A DNA stretch of 64,000 bases, from contig JAVKGW010000005.1 of assembly GCA_031460175.1 (NCBI GenBank), positions 124,001-188,000 on the forward strand. Direction: 5' to 3'. Below are positions 16,505-24,289 of this stretch, in pieces (the first letter of the stretch is position 1; every line of letters starts with the position of its first letter). Under the pieces are notes generated by a model that made no database searches, was not told the DNA's origin, and worked only from the letters and a program-made list of their open reading frames with translations. Origin of the DNA: Armatimonadota bacterium (lineage in GTDB: Bacteria > Sysuimicrobiota > Sysuimicrobiia > Sysuimicrobiales > Sysuimicrobiaceae). The translations under genes and the position numbers were made by a program.

Positions 16505-16810
16505 GTGCGCGCGCTCTATGTCTTGGCAGCCCTGAACCTCGCCGACGGTACCCTGACCGCTCTGTGGATCCGCTGGTTTCCCCATCTTGAGTGGAATCCC
16601 CTCTTCCGCGCCCTTGTGGAAACCTACGGGGTGGGGGGGTCCTTTTTGGTCAAGGCGGCCCTGTCGGGGACTCTGGTGTTGCGGGCCCAAACGGCCCGCA
16701 CCCTCCACCGATGGGAGATCGTGGTCCTCCGGGGACTCAGCTGGGTATATGCGGCCGCGGTGGCCCAGCAGGTCCCCATTGTGATCTGGCTGGCCTTACG
16801 GTTCCTGTAG
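16505..16810 (+). CDS. small membrane protein, DUF5658-like
   Basis: A 101-residue protein with three hydrophobic spans. The opening LAALNLADGTLTALWI, then EWNPLFRAL and a lysine inside the second span (SFLVKAALSG), resemble the DUF5658 pattern of small integral membrane proteins. The GTG at 16505 was chosen because the longer frame runs backwards through the tRNA gene. The next gene follows after 11 bases. Function unknown. Confidence 0.65.
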   Translation: MRALYVLAALNLADGTLTALWIRWFPHLEWNPLFRALVETYGVGGSFLVKAALSGTLVLRAQTARTLHRWEIVVLRGLSWVYAAAVAQQVPIVIWLALRFL

Positions 16811-16821
16811 GGGGAGAGGCC

Positions 16822-17925
16822 ATGGATCCCAGAGTCACCAAGCTGGCACAGGTCCTGGTCCAGTACTCCCTGGAGGTCCGGCCGGGACAACTCGTGCGCA
16901 TCGCGGGCCCCGCGATTGCGGAGCCCCTCCTCGTGGAGGGCTACCGGCAGGTGCTTCGGGCCGGAGCCCACCCCCTCCTGCGCGTTACCCTGGACGGCAT
17001 CGACGAGGTCTTCTACAAGGAGGCCACGGAGGCCCAGCTGCGGTACGTGCCGGAGCTGCAGAAGCTGGAGGTGGAGCACATCGATGCCTCCCTGGGGGTC
17101 TGGGCCAACTACAACACCCGGGCTCTCACGAACACCCCGCCCGAGCGCCAGCGGATCCGGCGCGAGGCCTTGCGGGAGGTAAGCCAGCGGTTCCTGGAGC
17201 GGGCGGCCACGGGGGAACTGCGGTGGGTGGGGACCCAGTACCCTACCCAGGCGGACGCCCAGGAGGCGGAGATGTCCCTGCGGGAGTACGAGGACTTCGT
17301 GTACGGCGCGGGGCATCTCGATGCCCAGGATCCCGTGGCGGTGTGGCGGGAGATCCGCGCGCGGCAGCAGCGCATCGCGGACTTCCTCGGCACCAAGCGC
17401 ACCCTCCGCATTCTGGCGGAGGGGACGGACCTCACGGTGGGGGTGGCGGGTCGCACGTGGGTCAACGCGGCGGGCGAACACAATTTCCCCGATGGGGAGG
17501 TGTTCACCGGCCCGGAAGAGGACCGCACGGAAGGACACGTGCAGTTCTCCTTCCCCGCCATCTACGGAGGGCGGGAGGTGAGCGGGGTACGGCTGGTGTT
17601 CGAACGGGGGCGGGTGGTGCACGCGGAGGCCACCAAGGGACAGGACTTCCTGCAGGAGATGCTGGGCGTAGACGAGGGGGCCCGGGTGCTGGGAGAATTC
17701 GCCTTCGGGCTGAACGAGAACATCCAGCGGTTCACCCGGAACATCCTCTTCGACGAGAAGATCGGGGGCACCATCCACATGGCCCTCGGGTCCAGCTACC
17801 CGGAGACGGGCGGACGGAATCAATCGGGCCTGCACTGGGACATGATCTGCGACCTCCGGAGAGGCGGGGAGGTCTACGCGGACGGGGAGCTTGTCTACCG
17901 GGACGGGAAGTTCCTGCTACCCTGA
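16822..17925 (+). CDS. M29-family metallo-aminopeptidase
   Basis: A 367-residue enzyme of the AmpS/AmpT (thermophilic aminopeptidase) family, which removes N-terminal residues using two metal ions. C-terminal metal-ligand regions are recognisable: NFPDGEVFTGP, LGEFAFGLNENI, GGTIHMALG and SGLHWDMICDL, giving the expected Glu, Glu, His, His and Asp set. GGGGGAGAGG precedes the ATG. The stop overlaps by 9 bases with a convergent small gene. Confidence 0.92.
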   Translation: MDPRVTKLAQVLVQYSLEVRPGQLVRIAGPAIAEPLLVEGYRQVLRAGAHPLLRVTLDGIDEVFYKEATEAQLRYVPELQKLEVEHIDASLGVWANYNTRALTNTPPERQRIRREALREVSQRFLERAATGELRWVGTQYPTQADAQEAEMSLREYEDFVYGAGHLDAQDPVAVWREIRARQQRIADFLGTKRTLRILAEGTDLTVGVAGRTWVNAAGEHNFPDGEVFTGPEEDRTEGHVQFSFPAIYGGREVSGVRLVFERGRVVHAEATKGQDFLQEMLGVDEGARVLGEFAFGLNENIQRFTRNILFDEKIGGTIHMALGSSYPETGGRNQSGLHWDMICDLRRGGEVYADGELVYRDGKFLLP

Positions 17926-18198
17926 CCCTTCCGGCTCGAACTGAGCAATGAGAGCCTCGAAGAGGCGGCGCTGCTCCTCCGCCACCTCCTCTGCCCGGGC
18001 TGCGTAGAAGGGGTGCTCGGTCGCCTTCAGCTCGATGTTCTGCAGCACCCGGGACTGGATCTCGCGGAGGAACGCGGCCACCTCCTGCGGATCGAAGGGG
18101 CCGAACTCCCCGGCCCGGATCCGCTCCACGAACTCCTGGATGGGCCGCATCTCGTCCATGCACACCCGCTCGTAGGCCTCCCAGAGTTCCGCCTTCAT
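17917..18198 (-). CDS. small acidic helical protein of unknown function, coupled to pyk
   Basis: A 93-residue soluble protein, rich in Glu, Ala and Arg and probably all-helical (MKAELWEAYERVCMDE..., EVAAFLREIQSRVLQNIELK, EEVAEEQRRLFEALIAQFE). It is not recognised. The ATG overlaps the pyk stop (ATGA) with GGGAGG 7 bases upstream, so it is translated with pyruvate kinase. Confidence 0.7.
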   Translation of the reverse strand: MKAELWEAYERVCMDEMRPIQEFVERIRAGEFGPFDPQEVAAFLREIQSRVLQNIELKATEHPFYAARAEEVAEEQRRLFEALIAQFEPEGSG

Positions 18199-19658
18199 GC
18201 CCGACCTCCCTCCCGACGTCGGATCCGGTGTACCTTTAGGAAGTTCGTGCGACCGCGGGCGATGATGGGACTGGACCCCGTGAACACCACCACGTCTCCG
18301 GGCTCCACCAGCCCAGCTCTCAAGAGCACCTCCTCCGTGTGGGCCACCATGGCGTCCGTGTCCTCCCGGAAAGGGGTGACCACGGGTTCCACCCCCCACC
18401 ACAGGGCGAGGGACCGCGCCACGCGGGGGTCTTCCGTGACGGCGAGGATGGGCTCCGCGGGGCGGTTCTTGGAGACGAGTTGCGCGGTGCGGCCGCTCCG
18501 GGTGATCACCACGATGGCCTTGGCCCGTACATCCCGGGCGAGCGCACAGGCCGCCGCGGCCACCGCTTCCGCGATCCCCATCCGACGGGTGTGCGAGAGC
18601 CCCGCTTGGTAGAGCTCAGGGTGGGCGCTTTCCACCTCTACCGCGATGCGGTCCATCATGCGGACGGCTTCCACAGGGTATGCTCCCACCGCGGTCTCGT
18701 CGCTCAGCATCACCGCGTCCGTGCCGTCCAGGATGGCGTTCGCCACGTCCGAGACCTCCGCCCGGGTGGGGCGCGGGTGGTGGACCATGGACTCCAGCAT
18801 CTGGGTGGCGGTGATGGCGGGAATGCCGAACTCGTTGGCCTTCCGGAGGATCGTCTTCTGGAGCACCGGAACCCGCTCCAGGGGGACCTCTACTCCCAGG
18901 TCTCCCCGCGCCACCATGACCCCGTCACTGCTGGCCAGGATCTCCTCCAGGTGGTCCAGGGCCTCCGCCCTCTCCAGCTTCGCGATGAGGGGGATCTCCG
19001 CGCCCAGGCGTTCCAGCTCCGCCCGGGCGGAGAGCACGTCCTCCGCCCGCCGCACGAAGGAGAGGGCGATCATGTCTACCCCCTGTGCGATCCCGAAACG
19101 CAGGTCCTCCAGGTCCTTTTGGGTGAGGGCGGGGATCCGGGTCCGTACCCCTGGGAGGCTCATCCCCTTGTGCTCCTCTACCCGTCCCCCGCGCACCACC
19201 TGGGCCTCGATCCCGCTTTCCCGGACCGCGGTCACGCTCAGCTCCATCTGCCCATCCGCGAGCAGGATGCGATCGCCGGGGCGCACCTCCCGCAGGAGAT
19301 CCGGAGCCGTGGTGGTGAGCACCCGATCCTCCACATCCCCGGCCTCCGCGCGGATGAAAATCCGTTCCCCCTCTCGGAGCTCCACGGGCCGGTGCTCCGG
19401 GAGTTCCCCCACCCGCACCTTCGGACCCTGCAGGTCCTGGAGGAGGGCCACGGTCCGACCCAGCTCCTCCGCCGCCCGGCGCACCTCCCGCATCCGGCGG
19501 GCGTGCTCCTCCCGGGTACCGTGGGAGAAGTTGAACCGGAACACGTCCACCCCGGCCCGCACGAGCTCCCGGATGCGCCCGGGAGCGTCCGTGGCCGGGC
19601 CGAGGGTGGCCACGATCTTCGTCCGACGCCGCCGAGGGGGCTGGTATTTCGCCACCAT
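18195..19658 (-). CDS. pyk: pyruvate kinase
   Basis: A 487-residue glycolytic enzyme that makes pyruvate and ATP from phosphoenolpyruvate and ADP. Family motifs are TKIVATLGPAT, FRFNFSHGTREEH, LLQDLQGPKVRVG, the catalytic lysine region IPLIAKLERAEALDH, VMVARGDLGVEVPLE, and ATQMLESMVHHPRPTRAEV. A C-terminal allosteric domain (AIVVITRSGRTAQLVSKNRP) is present. The ATG at 19658 has AAGGGAGG 8 bases upstream; the GTG at 19682 is less likely. Coupled to the small gene downstream. Confidence 0.96.
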   Translation of the reverse strand: MVAKYQPPRRRRTKIVATLGPATDAPGRIRELVRAGVDVFRFNFSHGTREEHARRMREVRRAAEELGRTVALLQDLQGPKVRVGELPEHRPVELREGERIFIRAEAGDVEDRVLTTTAPDLLREVRPGDRILLADGQMELSVTAVRESGIEAQVVRGGRVEEHKGMSLPGVRTRIPALTQKDLEDLRFGIAQGVDMIALSFVRRAEDVLSARAELERLGAEIPLIAKLERAEALDHLEEILASSDGVMVARGDLGVEVPLERVPVLQKTILRKANEFGIPAITATQMLESMVHHPRPTRAEVSDVANAILDGTDAVMLSDETAVGAYPVEAVRMMDRIAVEVESAHPELYQAGLSHTRRMGIAEAVAAAACALARDVRAKAIVVITRSGRTAQLVSKNRPAEPILAVTEDPRVARSLALWWGVEPVVTPFREDTDAMVAHTEEVLLRAGLVEPGDVVVFTGSSPIIARGRTNFLKVHRIRRREGGRA

Positions 19659-19743
19659 GGGTACCGCCTCCCTTTCACTCACCTCCCTGCAGGAACGATG
19701 CCAGAGGGCGGGCTGTTCCCCGGGGTGGCGTTACGGTGGAATC

Positions 19744-19752
19744 TGGTATAAT
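19744..19752 (+). promoter_or_regulatory. extended -10 promoter of tRNA-Thr
   Basis: TGGTATAAT is a perfect extended -10 (TGn plus TATAAT), 8 bases before the tRNA. No clear -35 hexamer is seen at the normal distance, as is usual for extended -10 promoters. Confidence 0.65.
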
Positions 19753-19760
19753 GCGGCAGG

Positions 19761-19836
19761 GCCGGCGTAGCTCAGCTGGCAGAGCGGGCGATTCGTAATC
19801 GCCAGGTCAGGGGTTCGAATCCCCTCGCCGGCTCCA
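19761..19836 (+). tRNA. tRNA-Thr (anticodon CGT)
   Basis: Cloverleaf: acceptor GCCGGCG/CGCCGGC, D-arm GCTC...GAGC, and anticodon stem GGCGA/TCGCC with loop TTCGTAA (anticodon CGT, reading ACG). The T-arm is AGGGG-TTCGAAT-CCCCT. Discriminator T is followed by an encoded CCA. Confidence 0.95.
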
Positions 19837-19887
19837 GCCGAAACCCGCGTCCTGCAGGGATTCCGGCCAGCCCAATCGTCGCATCCG

Positions 19888-20049
19888 TCATCTCCTCCCG
19901 GGCCGCAACCACATCCGCCGTACCAGGGTCCGACCAATGGCCTTGTTCACGGCCCGCCGGAGGGTCCGCCGCGGATCTCCGGAGCTTATGACCTCCACGT
20001 CTCGGGCAACGCGGGCAAGTCGGTAGAGCCACCGCACGAAACCACGCAT
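19888..20049 (-). CDS. very small basic protein (53 residues)
   Basis: A 53-residue frame starting MRGFVRWLYRLARVARD and containing ISSGDPRRTLRRAVNKAIG, with about a quarter Arg/Lys. AAAGGGG lies about 8 bases before the ATG. The amphipathic N-terminus followed by SGDP-R-LRRA-NKA-GR resembles small conserved proteins of unknown function that I recall from several Gram-positive thermophiles. The neighbouring nuclease-like gene ends 13 bases upstream on the same strand, so the two may be one unit. The function is unknown; nucleic-acid or membrane binding is possible given the charge. Confidence 0.6.
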   Translation of the reverse strand: MRGFVRWLYRLARVARDVEVISSGDPRRTLRRAVNKAIGRTLVRRMWLRPGRR

Positions 20050-20061
20050 GGACCACCCCTT

Positions 20062-20958
20062 TCAGTCCAGGAGCCCTGCGGGCTGGAACACCTCCCCCCG
20101 GGAGCCCAGAAGACCCAACCCGGCTTCCCGGGCCGCCTCCTCTACCGCCCGATCCATCCGGATCCCGAACACGTAGGCAAGGTAAGGCCCTCCCAGCCCT
20201 GCCTCCACGAGCTTGCGGCGGAACTCAGGAGATCCGATCCGGTTGGCCCACCGCCGCACCGCGGACACCGTGAGCCGTGCCTTGGCTTCCACCACCACCG
20301 TGATCCGTCTTCCCTGGGGGTCGCGGCAGACCGTCGCCAGGTCAACCTGCCCCTCCGTGTCCACCGGGACGGATCGGGGATCTTCCAGAATCTCCAGCCC
20401 CTTTTCCCGGAGTACAAGCCGCAGGATGTCCTCCGCGTGCTCCTCGATCGTTAACCCCAGGATATCTTCCAGGCGCCCCAGGCGGAGATTGATGACCCGC
20501 TGCGCCTCTACGAGCTCCCGCACCTGCTCCTCGGTCCGGACCTGGGCCTCCGTGAGGCGGGCCAGAGCCTGCTCCAGGCGGTCCGTCCGCTCCTCCAGCC
20601 GACCCAGCCGCTCCTCGGTCCGGACCTGGGCCTCCGTGAGACGGGCCAGAGCCTGCTCCAGGCGGTCCGTCCGCTCCTCCAGCCGACCCAGCCGCTCCTC
20701 GGTCCGGACCTGGGCCTCCGTGAGACGGGCCAGAGCCTGCTCCAGCTCGCCCATGCGCCGCTCGGTCTCGGTCTGGGCCCGGGCGAGGGTACGAATTTGC
20801 CGGTTGGTGGCCTGCTGGGCCTGCACCAGCCGTTGGACCAATCGGGGAAGCGCGAGAAACTCCTCCCCCAGCAGGGAGGTGCGCAGGGCATCCTTCCATT
20901 CCGGCTTCCGGTCCAGCAGCCGCAATAGAGACTGGAAATCCTTTACGGTAAAGGCCAT
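20062..20958 (-). CDS. coiled-coil protein with PD-(D/E)XK nuclease-like domain (DUF3782-type)
   Basis: A 298-residue protein. Residues about 1-60 are helical. Residues about 60-170 form a long coiled coil built from a 28-residue unit (EQALARLTEAQVRTEERLGR...) encoded by an 84-bp tandem repeat. Residues about 185-298 look like a restriction-endonuclease-type fold, with VDTEGQVDLATV supplying an Asp and VVVEAKARL an E-x-K. This architecture is common in thermophiles as DUF3782 proteins of unknown role. I chose the ATG at 20958. A TACAAT hexamer 9 bases before it would give a leaderless transcript, as there is no ribosome binding site. Confidence 0.78.
   Translation of the reverse strand: MAFTVKDFQSLLRLLDRKPEWKDALRTSLLGEEFLALPRLVQRLVQAQQATNRQIRTLARAQTETERRMGELEQALARLTEAQVRTEERLGRLEERTDRLEQALARLTEAQVRTEERLGRLEERTDRLEQALARLTEAQVRTEEQVRELVEAQRVINLRLGRLEDILGLTIEEHAEDILRLVLREKGLEILEDPRSVPVDTEGQVDLATVCRDPQGRRITVVVEAKARLTVSAVRRWANRIGSPEFRRKLVEAGLGGPYLAYVFGIRMDRAVEEAAREAGLGLLGSRGEVFQPAGLLD
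20527..20745. repeat. 84-bp tandem repeat inside the coiled-coil gene
   Basis: About 2.6 nearly identical copies of an 84-bp unit. The marker CTCCTCGGTC recurs at 20527, 20611 and 20695. The only difference noticed between copies is GAGGCGGG versus GAGACGGG. Each unit encodes 28 residues, i.e. four heptads, so copy changes keep the coiled-coil register. Confidence 0.92.
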
Positions 20959-21285
20959 CTCAAGGGTATTGTACCGCTCCGTGCATCCCACTACGCCTAC
21001 AGGGGAAGGCGGGGGCTGGCTTGTCGCCCGCTTCTCCGACCTGTCCGGGGCCGACCGCACGGCCCTCTGCTCGTCGGTAAGCACCGGGAGGAACGGCTCA
21101 GACGGGCGGTGCTGGAGCCCAAGCCCGGACTGGGCCCGAATGCCCGGATGACCTCACCGTGTTCCACGTGACCGCGGGGCCGCTCTCACCTGCCGAGCAG
21201 CAGACCTTCGAGCGCCACCTCCTTGACGGGGCCTCCACCCTCCATAGAGAGGCCTGACCGAGGTGCGTGACCCGGTCCGGGGGTC
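20959..21285. other. 327 bases without an intact gene; decayed coding remnants
   Basis: No convincing full gene on either strand. A short plus-strand stretch ending at the stop before 21260 reads like a C-terminal protein tail (VFHVTAGPLSPAEQQTFERH...), but it has no start and no recognisable upstream domain. Together with the TauE/SafE fragment that follows, this looks like a deletion scar where older genes have decayed. Confidence 0.45.
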
Positions 21286-21510
21286 TTGCTCGTGAACGGG
21301 GACCGGGGTCGGCGGAGCGCCCGCGTCGCCTTCGTCGTCGGGCTTGCCGTTGGCGTCCTAGGCGGCTTGATCGGCCTGGGAGGGGCCGAGTTCCGCCTTC
21401 CCACCCCCGTAGGTCTCCTCGGCTACCCGGTTCGGCAGACGATCCCCCCCAACCTGGCCGTGAGCCTACTTACCCTTGCGGCCTCCCTCGCGGTGCGGAG
21501 CCAGACCTGA
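21286..21510 (+). pseudogene. truncated TauE/SafE (TSUP) sulfite/anion exporter
   Basis: A 74-residue frame whose middle reads AVGVLGGLIGLGGAEFRLP, followed by GLLGYPVRQ and PNLAVSLLTLAASLAVR. This is the N-terminal signature of TSUP-family membrane transporters, normally about 250 residues with seven or eight spans. Only about two spans remain before the stop and nothing homologous follows, so I call it a remnant. It is interesting that a sulfite-oxidase-like gene lies next to it. Confidence 0.7.
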
Positions 21511-21672
21511 CGGTGGTCTTTGCCCTGCGCACGCGTCTTCCGCAGCCGACCCGGCAAGGGATTGTTGCACATGAGCCCGGCGATCGCCCTGGTGACCGTG
21601 CCGCTGTCGTATGCTCCAGTTGCCAGCTTGCTCGGCTCCCGTTTTTTCTGCCGTTTCCCGCCGCGCCGCGGC
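21511..21672. other. intergenic remnant region
   Basis: Between the exporter fragment and the end of the sulfite-oxidase-like gene. I see no gene, terminator or repeat that can be supported. Confidence 0.4.
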
Positions 21673-22257
21673 CTACTCATCCTCCCAGAACCGCTGCTCC
21701 CGCCACGGATCCCCGCGCATGTGGTAGCCCGCCCGCTCCCAGAACCCCGGCCGGTCCTCCGTGAGGAACTCCAGCCCCCGCACCCACTTGGCGCTCTTCC
21801 AGAAGTACAGGTGCGGGACCACGAGGCGCAGGGGCCAGCCGTGCTCCGGAGTGAGGGGCTCCCCGTCGTGCTTGTAGGCGAAGAGGACGTCCTCCCGGTC
21901 CAGGTCGCGGATGTGCAGGTTGGTGGTGTAGCCCTGTTCCGCGTGCACCATGACCCAGTCCGCACCCGGCTTGCGCCGGATCTGCTGGAGCACCGCCCGG
22001 GCCGGAACCCCTTCGAAGACGTTGTCCAGCCGGCTCCAGTGGGTGACGCAGTGCACGTCGCACCGCACCACGGCGTGCCCCAACCGCAGGAACTCCTCGT
22101 ACGTCCAGCTCCGTTCCTCCTCCACGGCTCCGAAGACCCGGAAGGTCCACCTCGCGAGGTCCACCTCCGGGACAGAACCGTAGTGCAGCACCGGCCACTT
22201 CTCCGTCACGTACTGCCCGGGGGGGATGCGGCTTTTGATCGTGCCGTGGGTATCCAT
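21673..22257 (-). CDS. sulfite-oxidase-like molybdopterin oxidoreductase
   Basis: A 194-residue protein of the SUOX-fold molybdopterin family. The Mo-ligating cysteine is in the conserved stretch VVRCDVHCVTHWS. GYTTNLHIRDL, PLTPEHGWPLRLVVPHLYFWKSAKWVRGLEF and the C-terminal PGFWERAGYHMRGDPWREQRFW match the short cytoplasmic-type members. There is no signal peptide, so it probably acts in the cytoplasm despite following tatC. The ATG lies one base after the tatC stop, so the two are co-transcribed. The physiological substrate of these short forms is not established. Confidence 0.88.
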   Translation of the reverse strand: MDTHGTIKSRIPPGQYVTEKWPVLHYGSVPEVDLARWTFRVFGAVEEERSWTYEEFLRLGHAVVRCDVHCVTHWSRLDNVFEGVPARAVLQQIRRKPGADWVMVHAEQGYTTNLHIRDLDREDVLFAYKHDGEPLTPEHGWPLRLVVPHLYFWKSAKWVRGLEFLTEDRPGFWERAGYHMRGDPWREQRFWEDE

Positions 22258-22258
22258 C

Positions 22259-22996
22259 CTACGCCTCCAGGGCCGCGTCCTGTGCTTTCTGTGCCCGCCG
22301 GCGCACGATGAGGAAGGAGACGAGCACCGCCCCCTCGTAGAGGACGATCATGGGGAGGGCCAGCAAGAACATGGTCACGGGGCTCCAGTCCGGGGTGACG
22401 GCCGCGGAGAGCACCAGGATGGCCAGCACCGCGGTGCGCCACTCCCGCTGCAGCCGCTGAGGGGTCACGATGCCGAGGGCACACGCGGCCACCACCAGGA
22501 GCGGCGTCTCGAATCCCAGCCCCGTGGCCACCAAAAACCACGTGACGAAGGAGAGGTAGTTGAGGGCGGTGATCTGGACCCGGATCACCTCACCCGCCTG
22601 GGAGAGGAGCCACTTGCTCGCGGAAGGCAGAAGGAAAAAATACCCGAACACCACCCCGAAGGCGAACAGACCCCCCGCGGCCAACGCGACCGGGATCAGC
22701 ACCCGCCGCTCGTGGGGCTCCAGGGCCGGATCGATGAACCGGAAGACGTGGTACACGATCCAGGGCATGGAAAGCACAAGCCCTCCGGTAACCGCCACCC
22801 GGAACCGGGCCAAAAAGGGCTCCAGCATGCCGATGGCGTGGAGCTGGATGCCGCCACTTGGCCGCAGCAGGATCCGCAGGAGGGCATCCGAAAAGGACCA
22901 GGAGAGAGCGGTGCCGAGGGCAAGGCCCACCACGCTCCACAGGAGCCGCTGACGCAGCTCCTCCAGGTGCTCGATCCAGGTCATGGGGGCGCCCAC
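22259..22996 (-). CDS. tatC: Sec-independent (twin-arginine) translocase subunit TatC
   Basis: A 245-residue polytopic protein with six spans. It begins MTWIEHLEELRQRLLWS, the signature by which TatC recognises twin-arginine signals, and has the conserved region LPFLARFRVAV-like (MLEPFLARFRVAVTGG) and FRFIDPALEPHERR with the functional Glu. The start is GTG 22996 or ATG 22984. TatA/B are not in this window. A likely client here is the flavin amine oxidase at 26075, which carries a Tat motif. Confidence 0.94.
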   Translation of the reverse strand: MGAPMTWIEHLEELRQRLLWSVVGLALGTALSWSFSDALLRILLRPSGGIQLHAIGMLEPFLARFRVAVTGGLVLSMPWIVYHVFRFIDPALEPHERRVLIPVALAAGGLFAFGVVFGYFFLLPSASKWLLSQAGEVIRVQITALNYLSFVTWFLVATGLGFETPLLVVAACALGIVTPQRLQREWRTAVLAILVLSAAVTPDWSPVTMFLLALPMIVLYEGAVLVSFLIVRRRAQKAQDAALEA

Positions 22997-23006
22997 GGTT
23001 CCTATC

Positions 23007-23588
23007 CTACACCCGCTCCGAGAGGACCTGGGCGCGGCGGTTGTAGCGGTTCATGGCCGCCTCTAGTCCCTCCCGCAGGATGGTCTCCACCGCGTCCGCG
23101 GCCCGCTCCACCGCCTCCCTGATCAAAGGCCGCTCCTCGGGCGAAAACCGCGAGAGCACGTACTCCGCGGCGTCCCCGGAGGGTCGTCCGATCCCCACCC
23201 GCACCCGGGGGATCTCGGAAGTCCCCAGTGCCTCGAGAACGGATGCCATCCCGTGATGGCCGCCGGAGCTTCCCCGTGGCCGGATGCGGATGGCCCCGAC
23301 CGGAAGATCCACGTCGTCGTAAATCACGAGGACCTCCTGCGGACGCACCCCGTAGCGGTCCACAAGCCCCCGCACCGCCTCCCCGCTCCGGTTCATGTAC
23401 GTCAGGGGCTTCGCAAGCAACACCGCCAGCCCCCCGATCTCTCCCTTTCCCACCAGGGCCTCTTCCTCTTGCTGGGAGACCCCGATGCCCCACCGCGCGC
23501 ACAGGCGGTCCACCACCTCCCATCCCACGTTGTGGCGGGTTCCCCGGTACCGGCGGCCGGGGTTCCCCAGACCCACCACGAGCCACAT
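23007..23588 (-). CDS. pth: peptidyl-tRNA hydrolase
   Basis: A 193-residue enzyme that frees tRNA from stalled peptidyl-tRNA. Conserved features: VVGLGNPGRRYRGTRHNVGW with the catalytic His, KPLTYMNRSGEAV, VIYDDVDLPVGAIRIRPRGSSGGHHG, and RVRVGIGRP. The ATG directly abuts the L25 stop, the common rplY-pth arrangement. Confidence 0.96.
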   Translation of the reverse strand: MWLVVGLGNPGRRYRGTRHNVGWEVVDRLCARWGIGVSQQEEEALVGKGEIGGLAVLLAKPLTYMNRSGEAVRGLVDRYGVRPQEVLVIYDDVDLPVGAIRIRPRGSSGGHHGMASVLEALGTSEIPRVRVGIGRPSGDAAEYVLSRFSPEERPLIREAVERAADAVETILREGLEAAMNRYNRRAQVLSERV

Positions 23589-24230
23589 CTACTCCTCCGC
23601 CCGCCCCCGGCGGATGACCTCGGGCTGGGTGGCTCCCTCGGCTTCGGGGGGAGCCTCCTCCACCGCCTCCGGCGCGGACACCGTCACCAGGGTCTCGTCC
23701 CCGGGCGTGAGGACGGTGACCCCCTCCGGGGGCCGGATGTCCCGCACGTGCAGCACCTGCCCTACCTGGAGGCTGCTCACGTCCACCTCGAGGTGGGCGG
23801 GGAGGTCCGCGGGAAGGGCCTCGATCTCCACTTCCCGGAGGTGCTGCTCGAGGACCCCGCCCGCCCGGACCCCGGGGGCCTCACCCCGAAGCAGCACGGG
23901 GACCCGGGCCCGGACCCGCTCCTCGAGGCTCACCCGGTGCAGGTCCACGTGGAGGATGTCCCGGCGCAGGACGTGCCGCTGCACCTCCGCGATCATGGCC
24001 AGCTCGCTGCGCTCCGCGCCATTCTCCCGGATGGCAACGTCCAGGAGGACGTTACCGCCCGCGGCGGTGCGCAGGGCCGCCTCCAGGGACTTCGCCTCCA
24101 CCGCGAGGGGCAGGGGCGCGATCCCTCGGCCATAGAGGATCGCAGGGATCTTCCCCTGGGCCCGGAGCTTCCGAGCAATCTCTTTTCCGACTTTTTTACG
24201 GACTTCGGCCTCCAGACGAACCCGCTCCAT
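23589..24230 (-). CDS. rplY: ribosomal protein L25, long CTC form
   Basis: A 213-residue protein: an N-terminal L25 domain binding 5S rRNA (VRKKVGKEIARKLRAQGKIPAILYGRG) plus the C-terminal TL5/CTC beta domain (VDVSSLQVGQVLHVRDIRPPEGV). An acidic tail follows. GGAGGGGG precedes the ATG at 24230. The two-domain form is typical of Gram-positive bacteria and Thermus, not enterobacteria. Confidence 0.94.
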   Translation of the reverse strand: MERVRLEAEVRKKVGKEIARKLRAQGKIPAILYGRGIAPLPLAVEAKSLEAALRTAAGGNVLLDVAIRENGAERSELAMIAEVQRHVLRRDILHVDLHRVSLEERVRARVPVLLRGEAPGVRAGGVLEQHLREVEIEALPADLPAHLEVDVSSLQVGQVLHVRDIRPPEGVTVLTPGDETLVTVSAPEAVEEAPPEAEGATQPEVIRRGRAEE

Positions 24231-24289
24231 GCTCCCCCTCCGGGAAACCGGGGTGGCACGCGCTCGGTCCTTCCATTCTAGCAACCGGA

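Noticed and set aside
20527-20745. Tandem repeats as a CRISPR array
   Set aside because: The 84-bp units are contiguous, have no unique spacers, and are in frame with a coiled-coil protein. No cas genes are present.
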